Assembly: GCA_021234155.1 (NCBI GenBank)
Contig: JAJEKV010000049.1
Coordinates: 4,123,487 to 4,187,486, forward strand
Direction of reading: 5' to 3'
Length of the DNA: 64,000 nt
Origin: Isoetes taiwanensis
Taxonomy: Eukaryota; Streptophyta; Lycopodiopsida; Isoetales; Isoetaceae
Position 1 is the first letter of the stretch. Every line of letters begins with the position of its first letter. The position numbers and the translations under genes are program-made. Positions 10,611 to 21,322 of the stretch are shown here, one piece after another. Below the pieces are notes generated by a model that worked only from the letters and a program-made list of their open reading frames with translations, had not been told where the DNA came from and did no database searches.

Positions 10611-12004
10611 GTGAGTGGTGACGAATGTGGTGACAAGTGTGGTGAGTGCTGACCACCCCAACAAAAGGCCCTCGTGCCAGATTTTGGGAGAGACCCTAGT
10701 GGCTTGTGTTTGTACTGCAGGACTTGTTGGGGCTTTCTGGTTTCATTTGCTTATTTTGGAGTTGTGCTTTGTTGTGGAGTATCTTCTGGCATTTCCTAGT
10801 TGACTTGGAGTTTGTTGGCATTATCAATCTATGTAGAGGTATAGATACTGTGTCGGTTGGAGTTTGGTGAAGACTTGCGACCCAGCTTTGCAGAGAGAGC
10901 TTGTACTTTGCTTCTTCAGCGTGATCAGTTTGTTCAGTTGTAATTGTACTTGTACAGTTTAGATCCCTATTTAGTTAGTGTCACTATTATGGTCAGGGTT
11001 TTTCCTCGAAAACCGGAAAGCGCGAGGTTTTCTAAACCCGGCCATAATGGTTTCACTGACCAGAGCATTGTATTGTGATTTTTAGTGGAGATGCCTGATG
11101 TGAGCTAAAAATTACTTCAATTTGCGCTGGATGCTCAAAATCTATGTGTACGCAATAGAAATGGAGTTTTGTCTCGATATTCTAGCATGGCACCCATCCA
11201 AGATCATAAGCTCTTTATGGCATACTTGAAGTGGCAGATGCCCTATATTGGAAATGCAAGTCCTTTCATGTCATGATAAGTTCAAAGGCATGCTCAATCT
11301 CACAAGTAGCAAGATGCTTCTTAGGCTAGAGGAATCTTATGGATGTTGATACGTTCAGTAAAATTTCCACATTGTTCATAGTGATCAATCGCTAAAATAT
11401 GGAGTAACTCCTTCTTGTTAAGATTATTTCTTAATGATGCTTCAAATTCCTATGTTTTACGTTAAATCGCTAGGTATCACCTACTGCTGTATCAACATTG
11501 GGTAAGAGCATGTTAGGGTCGACATGTTTTGGAAACTACCAGGAAAAATACTCTGGGTAGTCAAAGATGACAATGTTACTTGGGTTCTTAACATCTTGTT
11601 GACATCACAAGGTACCTTACAACATGTATGTACTATTACTCTTGAACATAACACAATTTCTTTTAGATAAGATTGAAGTCCATGTACCTTAAAATACAAT
11701 TGTGTAGTTGTACATGAATACACAGAAAAGTACCTTTTTGGTAATTTTTTATGTAGACCCTAATATGCCTTCACCCATCTTCCAACACTTCTCAGCCCTA
11801 AATGAAATGACTTAGCTAAAATTGGATGTTATATGCCTTGCCTTATTCTAACAGCTAACAACTAATGACTAGTGATAGCTAGCCCAGGCCATGTGATACT
11901 ACACGAACTTAGAATCTCCTAAGTAACTAGAACATGTGTGCATGTCCCAGAGAGTATTTAGAATAGCAGAGCACCAGAGACAGTAATTTTAGATAGCAGC
12001 AAGG
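10611..12004. other. Unoccupied DNA with LTR-like debris
   Basis: No supported gene. A GTG-type repeat patch lies at 10601-10650. A stem-loop at 10987-11047 (outer arms TATGGTCAGGGTTT and AAACCCGGCCATA, inner arms CCTCG/CGAGG) looks like the end region of an old LTR. The rest is AT-rich without coding signal. Confidence 0.5.
10987..11047. repeat. Stem-loop, possible old LTR end
   Basis: Inverted arms TATGGTCAGGGTTT / AAACCCGGCCATA enclose a second inner stem. This is structural evidence only. Confidence 0.45.
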
Positions 12005-13105
12005 ATGGCAGCTGGTCATGCATCTACATCCGGCGCCGCCAGTGGTCATGCATCATCATCTAGGGGTGCGCGGGCATCACACGGTCATGGCAGGGGCAGG
12101 GGGGTTGTAGCAGCACGTGGAAGAATTGTATGTCGAAATACTGGTGGTCGAAGGAGAGGTCCATAGTGGGGATTTGTGAAGGAGTTTGGTCAAAATGAGT
12201 GGCAATGTGTGTTTTATGGGTACACGCCAATAAATGGATCTGCGACAAGAATTCAAGCTCATATTTTACGGGACTCTAAAATTGGGGTGCAAACTTGTAC
12301 GGCATCTGCTGACATACGACAAGATGCAATTGAAGTATTGGGTCGAAAAAAAAACATCAGCAGAAAAACACAGCCAAGGGATAGTCAAGGACCATGCCTA
12401 GCAGAAGAGATCAATTACACCACCCCTCCTGCAGTGCCAATGTACCGACCAGAGGATGGACTAGGATCAATAGGAGGGTTAAGTATGGCAGAGACAATTG
12501 AAATAGTGGAAAGACAGACTACGCAACAGAGGGTTGACCAGTGTTTAACATCAGAGCAACTGAAGAAGACGCAATTGAAGGTTGTAGAGGCATTTTTATA
12601 TGCCGGATTGTCTCCACATATCTTAGAACACAAAGCAATGAAAGAAGCCTTCCAAGAAGTTCCCAGAGCGGGGTAGGCTTTTAGGTTGCCTTCATACAAG
12701 CATACCAATAACAAAATGGTCGATGAGATACACGTGAAAATGCTCGAGAGCGTGGAGACGAAGTTGTGTCGTGTTACTGAAGCCAGGCCGGCTTCACTAG
12801 TGACTGATGGTTGGAGCAATGTAAACAAGGACCACCTTATAAACTTCACGATCGTCTATCCAGGGGGCGAAGTATTTTTGAAGACCGTGGAAACTAAAAC
12901 TGATCAGATGACAGGAGATTGGATTTTTCAGAAAACAAAGGCTGTGATAGAGAGTTTTGGACCGAAGAGAATATTTCAGGTTGTAATGGATAACGCGTCT
13001 AATTGTAAGTTAGCATGTGAATTTTTGGAGTCCGAATTTCTAGGATTGCATGCCACCAGCTGCCAATGCCATTGCCTAAACTTGTTGTTGAAGGATTGGT
13101 TCTCA
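12005..13105 (+). pseudogene. hAT-family transposase, N-terminal half
   Basis: A reading frame from ATG at 12005 begins with a Gly/His/Arg-rich head. One in-frame TAG (about 12162) precedes a BED-like zinc finger (WQCVFYG...H...C). After a second break near 12676 comes the DUF659/hAT catalytic region: LVTDGWSN, FTIVYPGGE, VVMDNASNCK (catalytic-type Asp) and CQCHCLNLLLKD. The protein should continue for several hundred residues, including the dimerisation domain, but is cut near 13105. There opposite-strand sequence of another transposase begins. The C-terminal half is not recognisable in the window. Nonsense and frame breaks mark it as dead. Confidence 0.85.
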
Positions 13106-14356
13106 CAGATCTGCCTAGTGTCCAAAAATCCTTTCTGCACCCCATGCTTTCTTTCTATCTATATCCTCCACCTTGACTTCCCAAAAGAACCTTTTTATAT
13201 TTTTCCTCTTGCTGGTTTCAGATGTGTTCATCCACTCGGATGTTCCACAAGTGAACATCTCTTCAGCAACTTCTACCATTTCATGAGCATTATCCAATTT
13301 TATGCTATTGTATTTTAATTGCAGTTGTCTTAACCATCTCTTCAACTCAGCAGCCTTGCCATCATGTTCGCCTTTCCCGTGGTTAGAACCAAAAAAATTT
13401 CATATCATATAGACTTCAGTGTCGTTTGTGTACCTAGCCACAAAGTAAAATGGTCTAGAAGCCTTGAACTGAGATGCTGCACCATCTGAAAATACATAAT
13501 GTCTCTTTGGCACCCTTCCTTTCTGCTCCAGATGTTGCACGAACAAAGTATCGTGTTCCCTATCATCTGATACATAGTAATGTGTTTCCTTGATAATCCC
13601 ATCTGCCATTGAGTCATACTGATATGTTATTTGAACCAAAATGGTAATCTGGTTATTGACCCAGCGCATCGGCTACATCTCCTCTTGTTCCTTGAATGTA
13701 TAATTCTCTGCAAAATCCACTACCGATAGACATGCATCTGCTGGGAGATTCTCCAGAAGCTCCTTAAATTGTTTTGCCTGCCATTGGTACCTGAAGTTAC
13801 GCGGTGAAAAGATTTTTAGACGCTCTTTCAGTTTATCTAGAAGTCCTTGGATTCTATCTCATTGTATTGATGAGCCAATCTCGTACTAAAATTCGAGATG
13901 ACGTCTTTTTCGTAGTCAATGTACTCCCATTTCACTTTCCTCCTGCCACTTTCTTCCATGGGACAGGTCTGAAACTTCTTGATTCCACACAACTGACAAT
14001 CTCCAAGGATGCATACCTTCTTGTGAAACTCATCTAATTCACTCTTTGGACACAATATAGATCTCCACAGGCTTTCTGTACTTGCAATTTTATGCTGGCG
14101 TGCCCTGCATTGACCAAGTTCATATGATCTACATACACCACAGGTGCAAGTGCAATTCTTCAGATGTTTGGTTCTCCTCCCATTGAGTCCATCCACTAGC
14201 ATTTGCCTCCTCACATGTTGAATGCGACAACAACTATTGAAGTCCTTCAATTTCACAACAAACCAAGGTTTCAACTTCTCAAAAGCTTTTGTGGATGTTG
14301 GTCCTTGAACCTCTTGAATAATAGCATCTGCATAAAATAAACACTAAACTGTTAGG

Positions 14357-15290
14357 ATGTGTATACCACACCACACCACACCATGCCCCACACTCATCAT
14401 ATTCACTAGACCGAGCACCTTAGTGCTGTGTACGTTACCACACACCACACCACACCACACCATGCACCACACACATCATAACCATCAAACAGACGATAAT
14501 AAACTCATGCCACACCACACATCGCAGAGCACATACCATGCACCACACACTCTACACGCTATACACCATCCACCACGCATACCATATACCAAATGTGTGG
14601 TGGTAGCAAGGAGTGGTGGGACATTGTGCAAGGTGGTGGAGTGTGATGGTGGGAGATGATGGAGTGTGGTGGTGGGACATAGTGGAGTGTGGTGGTGGGA
14701 GATGGTGGGGTGTGGTTTGGGACATGGTGGAGTGTGGTGGTGGGAGATGGTAGAGTGTAGTGGTGGGAGATGGTGGGGTGTGGTGTGGGACATGGTGGAC
14801 TGTGGTGGAGTGTGGTGGTGGGAGATGGTGGGCTTCAAATGTGTGGTAATGAAGAATATGTGCGTGTCATGGTGGGAGATGATGTGTTTAAAATGTGGTG
14901 ATAAATGTGGTGGTGGCAAAAATGTGGTGGTAGTCTATGGTAGATGAAATGCAGTGGTAGGATAGACGGTGGGGTGTTATGTGGTGTGGTGGTGGTGACA
15001 AATGTGGTGAAATGTGGTAGTGAGAGATTGTGTGGTGAAATGTAGTGGTGGTGACAAATGTGGTGGTGACAAATGTGGTGGAGTGTGGTGGCGGGAGATG
15101 GTGGGCTTCTAGTTTGGTAGCAATGAAGAATATGGTGAATGTGGTGGTGGGGGATTGTGGGGGAATGAGGTGAGGGGGGAGAATAAATAAAATAGTGAAT
15201 CCACACATATCATACATTTAACATGCACACACCCCATGACACCATAAATATCACGCACCCCACCCCACACCAGACCACACCACATATCAC
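14357..15290. repeat. GT/CA-rich satellite with inverted halves
   Basis: The left part (14366-14600) is rich in CACCACAC/CACACCAT words. The right part (14590-15180) is rich in GTGTGGTGGTGGGAGATGG units of about 38-60 bp, and a short CACACCAC patch closes it at 15240-15290. The complementary halves could fold into a long imperfect hairpin. The block lies entirely in the intron of the minus-strand transposase gene. Open frames through it are repeat artefacts. Confidence 0.85.
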
Positions 15291-15489
15291 ATCACTTTAA
15301 TCCTATTTGGTCTGCCATAAAAAATCTGCATAGCCTACTCTCATAACATTTCAGAAATTCGTACTCTGATAATAATTACATATCTTTCCTAATATTAAAA
15401 GATCTACCTCTTTACCACTCACTAAATCCTGTCCCTGCACTAGATTTTTGGCGTTTCGCTCGCAAGCTTCCAAGTTTATTTCGGCAACA

Positions 15490-15900
15490 ATGATTAACAG
15501 GTTCAGAGACGATAACGGCGATGCTAGAGTGAGCGAGGATGGCCTGAAGTATGCCTTAACCAAGGCCCTGACCAGTCTCTGAAGGTGGATATGCCTAAAT
15601 CCACCTTCTTTGCTGATTTCGAAGCCACCATAAACCCATTCAGCAGAGTGAATGTTGGACCATCAATGGCTATTTTTGGGGTCGGAATGACAGAAAGGGA
15701 GCTGAAAGACAAGGTCTCTGACCTTATGTTACATGCTGCTTCAAAGAGAGGTATAGAATAGGTTATTCGCACTTGGCAACAAGGGGAACTATTGGCCGGG
15801 ATGGCTTCACACCACGAGGGTATGCAGGAAGCTATAGCGTACCTGATCCTATGCACTTCTGGGATGACTGCACAAAGCTTGGATTTTTAGTGCAGAAAAC
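15490..15900 (+). pseudogene. Coding-like fragment of unknown origin
   Basis: A plus-strand stretch reads for about 115 residues with one stop (around 15759) and one frame change near 15580. It includes PKSTFFADFEATINPFSRV, AIFGVGMTERELKDKVSDLM and a following Gln/Glu-rich part. It sits antisense inside the transposase intron. I do not recognise the family. It may be a captured exon, or part of another decayed transposon. Confidence 0.35.
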
Positions 15901-16347
15901 AGTCATTTTGGATGCAACACCATTGGATCCAGTAATACCAGCTCCTCCTGCTGCTCAGGAAATGCATGGGTGAAAAATCTCGGGTACAGAGTCAGAGCTT
16001 TCAATGAAAAGCCAAATTTTGTAACATAGTGCTTTTTTTAATATATTATAAACTTTTGGACAGAGAATGTACTTTCATCTGACATATATTTGTCTTTGAA
16101 TAATTCAACTAAACTTTTAGAAATCCGTTATCTGTCATTCTCAAATATTGTTAAACTGTACACGCAGACTCAGTAAACGAATATAGTACTTGTAACTCAA
16201 TTCTGTCATGTTCTAATCAACTACACACAATTCACATGCTGCATACAGTACACCACAATCACTGTACAACACAATAACCACCACATGCACCACTGCACTA
16301 AGCACCATAACTAAGAAAACATGAATAACAGAATTTATAAACTAACC

Positions 16348-16471
16348 TATGATTCCTCCAGATAGTGGGCAGCATGTTCTTCTCTTACATTTCTCTCCAA
16401 TCTTCTAGTTCTAACATCCTTTGTGTTAGGAGACACTCTGGTGTTCTCAATCCAAAAATTTTGAATCTTTT
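16348..16471 (-). pseudogene. End of transposase exon A in shifted frame
   Basis: The frame after the 162-residue block continues as FWIENTRVSPNTKDVRTRR then RNVREEHAAHYLEES before the GTTAGT donor at 16346-16341. The simple junction with exon B does not keep frame, one more sign of decay. Confidence 0.5.
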
Positions 16472-17145
16472 CTATCTGTTCATATGAAATTGCATCGAAA
16501 CTTTTAGCCCTCTTATAAGAAACCCATTTCCCACCATTGTAATCAATCTCTGCCCTCTTTTACTTTGCAGGTTTCTTGGATGAACACCTAATACCTTTCC
16601 AAGATCTCTCTGGCTGATTTGGTCACTTGTTTCGGAATCTGTATGGCGTGGTACAGACATTGCAAGATAGCTATTCTTGGCTGCTAAGCAGTTATTGTTG
16701 GTAGAGAGTTTCACAGTCTGCATAGAGTCCCAGAGGCTCCTAATGACAATGCTCCTGGCTTCCAAATCTTTTAATTCTTCATCTATAAATTTTTCCAATG
16801 TTTTATCCCTCAAAAACTCAAATACAATTTCTTTCCTTATGCTATCCTCAATTCTTTTGGTCTGTTTATGGAAAGACATTAGCAAATTAAGGACAATATG
16901 GCGTTTAGTGCTTGTACTTCTTGATGAACCAGATCCTTCTACCAATTCTGCAAGCTCCAATCTTTCCTCTCTTCTTCTTTTCCTTTTGGCGTCTTTTCTT
17001 CAGCATTTCTTCTTTCTTGATTCTTCTTCGTTTCCTTCTGTCTGAAATGCCTGTTTGTGGACAGATTACCTCGTTGACATCGATATCCACAACGGATTGG
17101 AGCTTGCAGCAGGAAGCCAAAGAACAGGACGTAGGCAAAGAATAG

Positions 17146-17577
17146 GAAGGGGCCGAAGAATAGAATTTGAATTTTAGTTTTGAAATTAGAAATTTTGGAA
17201 CTCCATTCTTAAATAGCGGCAGTTGAGCGGTGCCATAACTATAGTTTCATACTACAAAAGTGGCGAATGCACGACCTCATTTTGGGGGGACAGGGGGGAC
17301 AATCGAATCGGGACACCACAACATACTTTTACCCTTTTGTCTGTCTTTCATAATGTTCTCAGCTGGCATATTCTATGATTTTTGAAAACGATCTTTCCTT
17401 GGTTTCGATTTATATGCAGAGGTAATGAGACCAATTGGTCTATGGGACCCAAACAAAAAGAAAGCAACAAGCATATTACTGTCAGAATTAAAAAACCCAC
17501 GAAGAGTTTTTGAGGGAAAAACCTTGGCAGTAATAAGTATATTGGTACATTGCATAATTGTATAGGACAATTCAGTA
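17146..17577. other. Spacer with one possible exon
   Basis: Mostly AT-rich. After a good acceptor (TTTATATGCAG, about 17415) a plus frame reads EVMRPIGLWDPNKKKATSI and LKNPRRVFEGKTLAVIS to about 17565. I cannot place it. It might be a remnant of an older gene into which LINE-B inserted. Confidence 0.35.
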
Positions 17578-17994
17578 CTGTCCCGGAGGACGCAACTGAG
17601 TCCGTGTATGCATAACCTCCTGGAGGTATGACCCCAACAAGCCCATGGACACCATATTCAATAACTCATGCAGCAGCCGGTCTGGCACAACTAACTGAAT
17701 ATACCACGCTCCGATATGGCAAATGTTGGGCAGATCTCAAGGGCATGACATTCATCTTCAATGGCGCCCTGGTGGCAATACTGACAAATCCTACCCTCCC
17801 CTACTTCTCGAGTCCAACGCCCCGTATATCTCAATGCGGAGACGATATGCACCCGTGCGAATGGAAGCTATAAGTTTGCGCTTCTTCATGGGCAAATGGG
17901 TGCATAAGTACTGGTGTGGGTCTCTCATGAGCATAGAATTGACTTGCTGCTGATAGTGTGCCATTTTAACGTGTGACAGAGCATCTGCATCCCA
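17577..17994 (-). pseudogene. LINE-B fragment 3: RT zinc-binding end
   Basis: The minus strand reads WDADALSHVKMAHYQQQVNS, HLPMKKRKLIASIRTGAYRL and then a Cys/His cluster (CQYCHQGA, ECHALEICP), the zinc-binding tail of a non-LTR retrotransposon RT. The right edge is the 5-bp target duplication of the gypsy element. Reading resumes in frame at 29069. The homologous copy at 57018-57430 crosses this point without a break. Confidence 0.85.
17990..17994. repeat. Target-site duplication (left) of the 11-kb gypsy element
   Basis: TCCCA directly before the LTR start TGTTAG; the identical TCCCA follows the right LTR at 29064-29068. The uninterrupted LINE-B copy near 57420-57440 has this site once. 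Confidence 0.95.
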
Positions 17995-18577
17995 TGTTAG
18001 TCCTGTGCCTCCTGGTACAGGACTATTCATGCATACGTCAGACCAGGTCAAGCTCAAAGATCCTCAGTCAACCACGGGTCAGACATCCAAGCCTCCACAG
18101 AAGACTAAGCAACGAGCCACGCTTGATCAAAGCCTTTGGCTGTCAACAAGAGGCGCCCGCTCGGACAAGTGGCGGCCCGTCACCGCCCAGCGTCGGCGTC
18201 GGGCGTGATTCTAGGCACTTCAAAAGGCACGCCAACATTCCTGCAAATCAGGCCTCCTTCGGAGTCGGCAGAGATCGGTCGGAGTGTCTATATTGGGCCC
18301 AAGGCCATTGTACTATATATATGAGTAGAGTTAGCTCATAAGTTTTTAGATGAGTTTTGAGTCTTGTCTCCTTTCGGTTTTTCTCTCTATTCGAGAGCTC
18401 ATGTATTTTCATCATTGATATCAAGGAAGCTTATCATCTTTCTCTCATTTGTTACGTTCTCTTCTTTTTCTTCTCTTTCGGCAAATCCGCGTGACATAGT
18501 CCCCGGACTCTCTGTTAGATCCACGGGTCCTCACGAGGGTTTGTCTTCGGGGAGTTCCCGAACCTAGACCCCAAACA
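17995..18577 (+). repeat. 5' LTR
   Basis: Starts TGTTAGTCCTGTG and ends GACCCCAAACA. TATA-like TACTATATATATGAG at about 18310-18325 is the likely promoter. Compared with the 3' LTR it has numerous substitutions and small indels, chiefly in GC-rich stretches, which argues against a very recent insertion. Confidence 0.93.
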
Positions 18578-18578
18578 C

Positions 18579-18598
18579 TGTCGCCGGCTGCGGGTGCG
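18579..18598 (+). promoter_or_regulatory. Likely primer-binding region
   Basis: TGTCGCCGGCTGCGGGTGCG immediately follows the LTR. The position is right for a tRNA primer site but it starts TGT rather than TGG, so the site may be mutated. Confidence 0.45.
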
Positions 18599-18627
18599 AT
18601 TTTCTCCTACTTTTTACATGCGCCGCC

Positions 18628-20593
18628 ATGTCCGTCCGTAATTTCCGCCCGGGAAGAACTCCTTTCTCGAGGCGGCATCTCGCTTGGGCGCCATCAGCGT
18701 CGGGGGAAACTGTTCGCGACATGTATGGATCTGCTTATGACATAGAGGGAGGCCATCTTCGGTCTAGGGCTTCGGTCGCGCCACCCACCCTCGTGTCGGT
18801 CTCGTCCCGGTTCCCGCCCCAAGCGTGCAAACATTGCTCACACCCTCGGTCCCCTCATCACTATCGAGCCTTATCCGGCTCAACCTTCTCAACCGTACTT
18901 TCACACCCCGAACATGCCTACATCCATCATTCTTGAGGCCATCGCCTCTTCCCCGCAACCATCATCTCCCCGGGTGGGCACGGCTATCCACATGTCTCCC
19001 TTTCGCCTACCGGGGAATATCCTTTCCCTCGTTTCCCACGGCTCTTTCTGTTTACAACCTTACGGATCTCAAAACCAATGCTCCGGCTACTTCGGTTTCT
19101 CGACCCATGATCACCCCTTCATCGAGGTCCGTCGGGCACAATGCCACATCCACCTCAACCTCAATATCCTCACTATCTGTTCTGTCCGACCCAAACACTT
19201 TCACATCTACCTTTCGGACTGCGGAACCGACTTATCCCACCTTTGGCAACACGAAGGCAAACCGTTAGACCAAAGTGCTCGGGCCCACATGGAAGAATTT
19301 GAGGCTCTAGCTGTCCTAAATGGTCGCAGCGCAACCTCAACTGAAATTCCACATCTTTTCCACCACCACTGCGTGGCTCTCCTCATCAATGGCTCATGTC
19401 CAACAAAAGCCATTGGAAACAAGACTGGTCGAAATGCGCCTTTGCTTTTCTCTCTCATTACGGGACCACGGATGATGATCAACTTCATCTCAAGCAACTC
19501 AATGAACTTCAACAAGAGCCCACGAGAGTCCGCCCGGGATTTTATGGATCGACTTCACATTACGCTAAGTAAGCTCAAGGAGTACCCTACACGAGCAGAT
19601 TTTGGTGCGGTTTCTCCAAGGACTTCCTCACGCTATTCGACTCATGATGAATACTGCGTCCAAAACTTTGGAGCAGGCTATCGACCTTGTCAATCACTCC
19701 GTCAATGTTTCCTCCCGAGGTGGCTCTTCAAGAGCTCCCCGTTCATTCCACCCGTCATGGTTCCACAAAGCGGTTTTGTTCAGCCTCAACACGCTAATCC
19801 ACAGCGCAGTCAAATCTGGTGCCATATTTGCAAATATCAAGGCCATTTGGCCAATGAGTGCAACTCCACCAATGGCCCCTCATTGCAAGCGATGCAACAT
19901 GTGCAATCATGCCGCGGAAGAGTGCACTTTCGCACTCATCCCCACCGTTCGCAACAAAATGGTTTATCAAGTGCAAACCACACCTCAGCCACAATCGCAC
20001 TATCGGCAGACCACCTCTTGGTGCAGCCCCGCAATAACTCTATCAAGAGCGGGACCAACCACGGGGATCCAACCAACGTCCTCCTTTTGATCCTTCTAAA
20101 GCTCGGTGCTATCTTTGTCAAGAATGGGGTCATACCACCCGGCGTGTCCTCAACTTCCACGGGTTCAGTGTACGACTTCACGGTACCAATCAGACCACAT
20201 CGGTCCGCCTCACGGCTTACCAACTCTGGCTCGCTAATGGCAAACAAGGCCCGCGACCAGTTCTTAAGAAGCCACCAAGAGCGCCTCAGCAATCACGCTA
20301 TCAACCCGCTCCAGCAAATCAACCTCAGCTGGATCAACAAGCCCAAGAGGAAATTTTTCAGGCACTTAATCCTCCCGTCTGACCATCAAATTGGGTTGGT
20401 CTCGTTTTCACGCCAGACCAAGGCATCACGTCCCTTGACTATTATTCAGAAGGACACGCAACCTGCCTTTGCAGTTGACACCATTCCTCATGAGGACGAA
20501 AAAAAGGTTCACTTTGCACCTGACTTGGAAAAGCTCATGCCAAATGTCATGCCCAAAGTTCGCCAAAGCATTTTGAATCTCATGCAAGGCTGA
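18628..20593 (+). pseudogene. gag with three zinc knuckles, frame-broken
   Basis: Gag is spread over three frames. The capsid part includes ESARDFMDRLHITLSKLKEY (about 19530-19590). Zinc knuckles follow: CHICKYQGHLANEC near 19820, CKRCNMCNHAAEEC near 19886 in another frame, and a CYLCQEWGH remnant near 20107. The longest single frame is 18914-20593. The alternation between frames within one domain shows at least three indels. Whether these are old mutations or sequencing faults cannot be told here. Confidence 0.8.
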
Positions 20594-20602
20594 AGGCGCA
20601 CA

Positions 20603-21322
20603 TTGGCCAATGTTCATGCCACCACTAGAGCTCAACAAAGACAAGATACCCTTCAACATCTCAACCTCCACGCTCTCGGACATATCCCAATATTGCAGCC
20701 GGAGGTTGACTTACTCAAAGAAGTTGCCGCTTCCCCCGCCACGCACTCCCGCACCGGTGGAACCAGCCAGATCTCTTTTTCTCATGTACCTCTCGAACTC
20801 CAAGAGGAGCTTGCCAAGATCAAAATTCCTTTAAGCTTGGCAACCATTTTAAAACTCGTCCACGCTCTCAAGGACCGGTTACCACTCCCAACTGTTTTAG
20901 TTGGGGCTGTGGCTACCTCTACACCCACGGTCCATGCAACGGTGGGAAATCAGCAAGTCAACCATGTTCAAATCGATGGAGGTAGTGCAGTCAATCTCAT
21001 CACGGATAAACTCCGCAAACAAATGGGCATCACACAACTCTTTCGTGCCCCATATGACATCAAATTGGCTAATGGCCATATCACGAGACCTCAAGGCGTC
21101 ACACCTATTCTTCACATCAACATTGGTGATCTCCGCTTTCCCATGGAATTTGGAGTTTGGAAAGCTGGTGAAGATCCAGGTGACTATGAAATGCTGGTGG
21201 GAAGACCCTTTCTCCGCCAGGCAAAGAGTATCCATTACTGGGCCACGGACCAGTTAGTCATCACTGATGGTCATCTCAATGCCACCATGGACTTGCAAGC
21301 GGCGGGGGATCATTTCCGTTGA
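20603..21322 (+). pseudogene. gypsy aspartic protease
   Basis: A retroviral-type aspartic protease domain, VQIDGGSAVNLI with the catalytic Asp in an unusual DGG rather than DTG/DSG context, then IKLANGHI, LHINIGDLRFPMEF and the closing LVGRPFL. It lies in frame between gag and RT. DGGS is common in the plant Tat/Athila branch, which supports that placement. Confidence 0.85.

Larger units (their letters stand above)
13112..17138 (-). pseudogene. DDE-like transposase gene (DFAENY / FSDGAASQFK family)
   Basis: A minus-strand gene in two exons. Exon A (17138-16347) has a Lys/Arg-rich nuclear-signal-like head, a coiled region and VSPNTKDVRTRR. Intron 14328-16346 ends TTTTATGCAG. Exon B (14327-13112) has a Cys/His cluster (CTCTCGVC, CILGDCQLC) and three conserved blocks: DFAENYTFKEQEEM, YVFSDGAASQFK and FGSNHGKGEHDGK. 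The spaced acidic residues in these blocks look like a DDE triad. From memory the blocks match a large family of uncharacterised, transposase-like proteins common in animals; this was not searched. Several frameshifts and a TAG after QEEM show it is inactive. Its insertion probably cut the hAT gene. Confidence 0.7.

Noticed and set aside
14357-14947. His/Thr-rich and Gly/Trp-rich open frames
   Set aside because: They arise from the GT/CA satellite, which lacks stops by composition.
18914-19268. Independent host gene before gag
   Set aside because: It lies between the primer-binding region and zinc knuckles of the gypsy element and is best read as gag.
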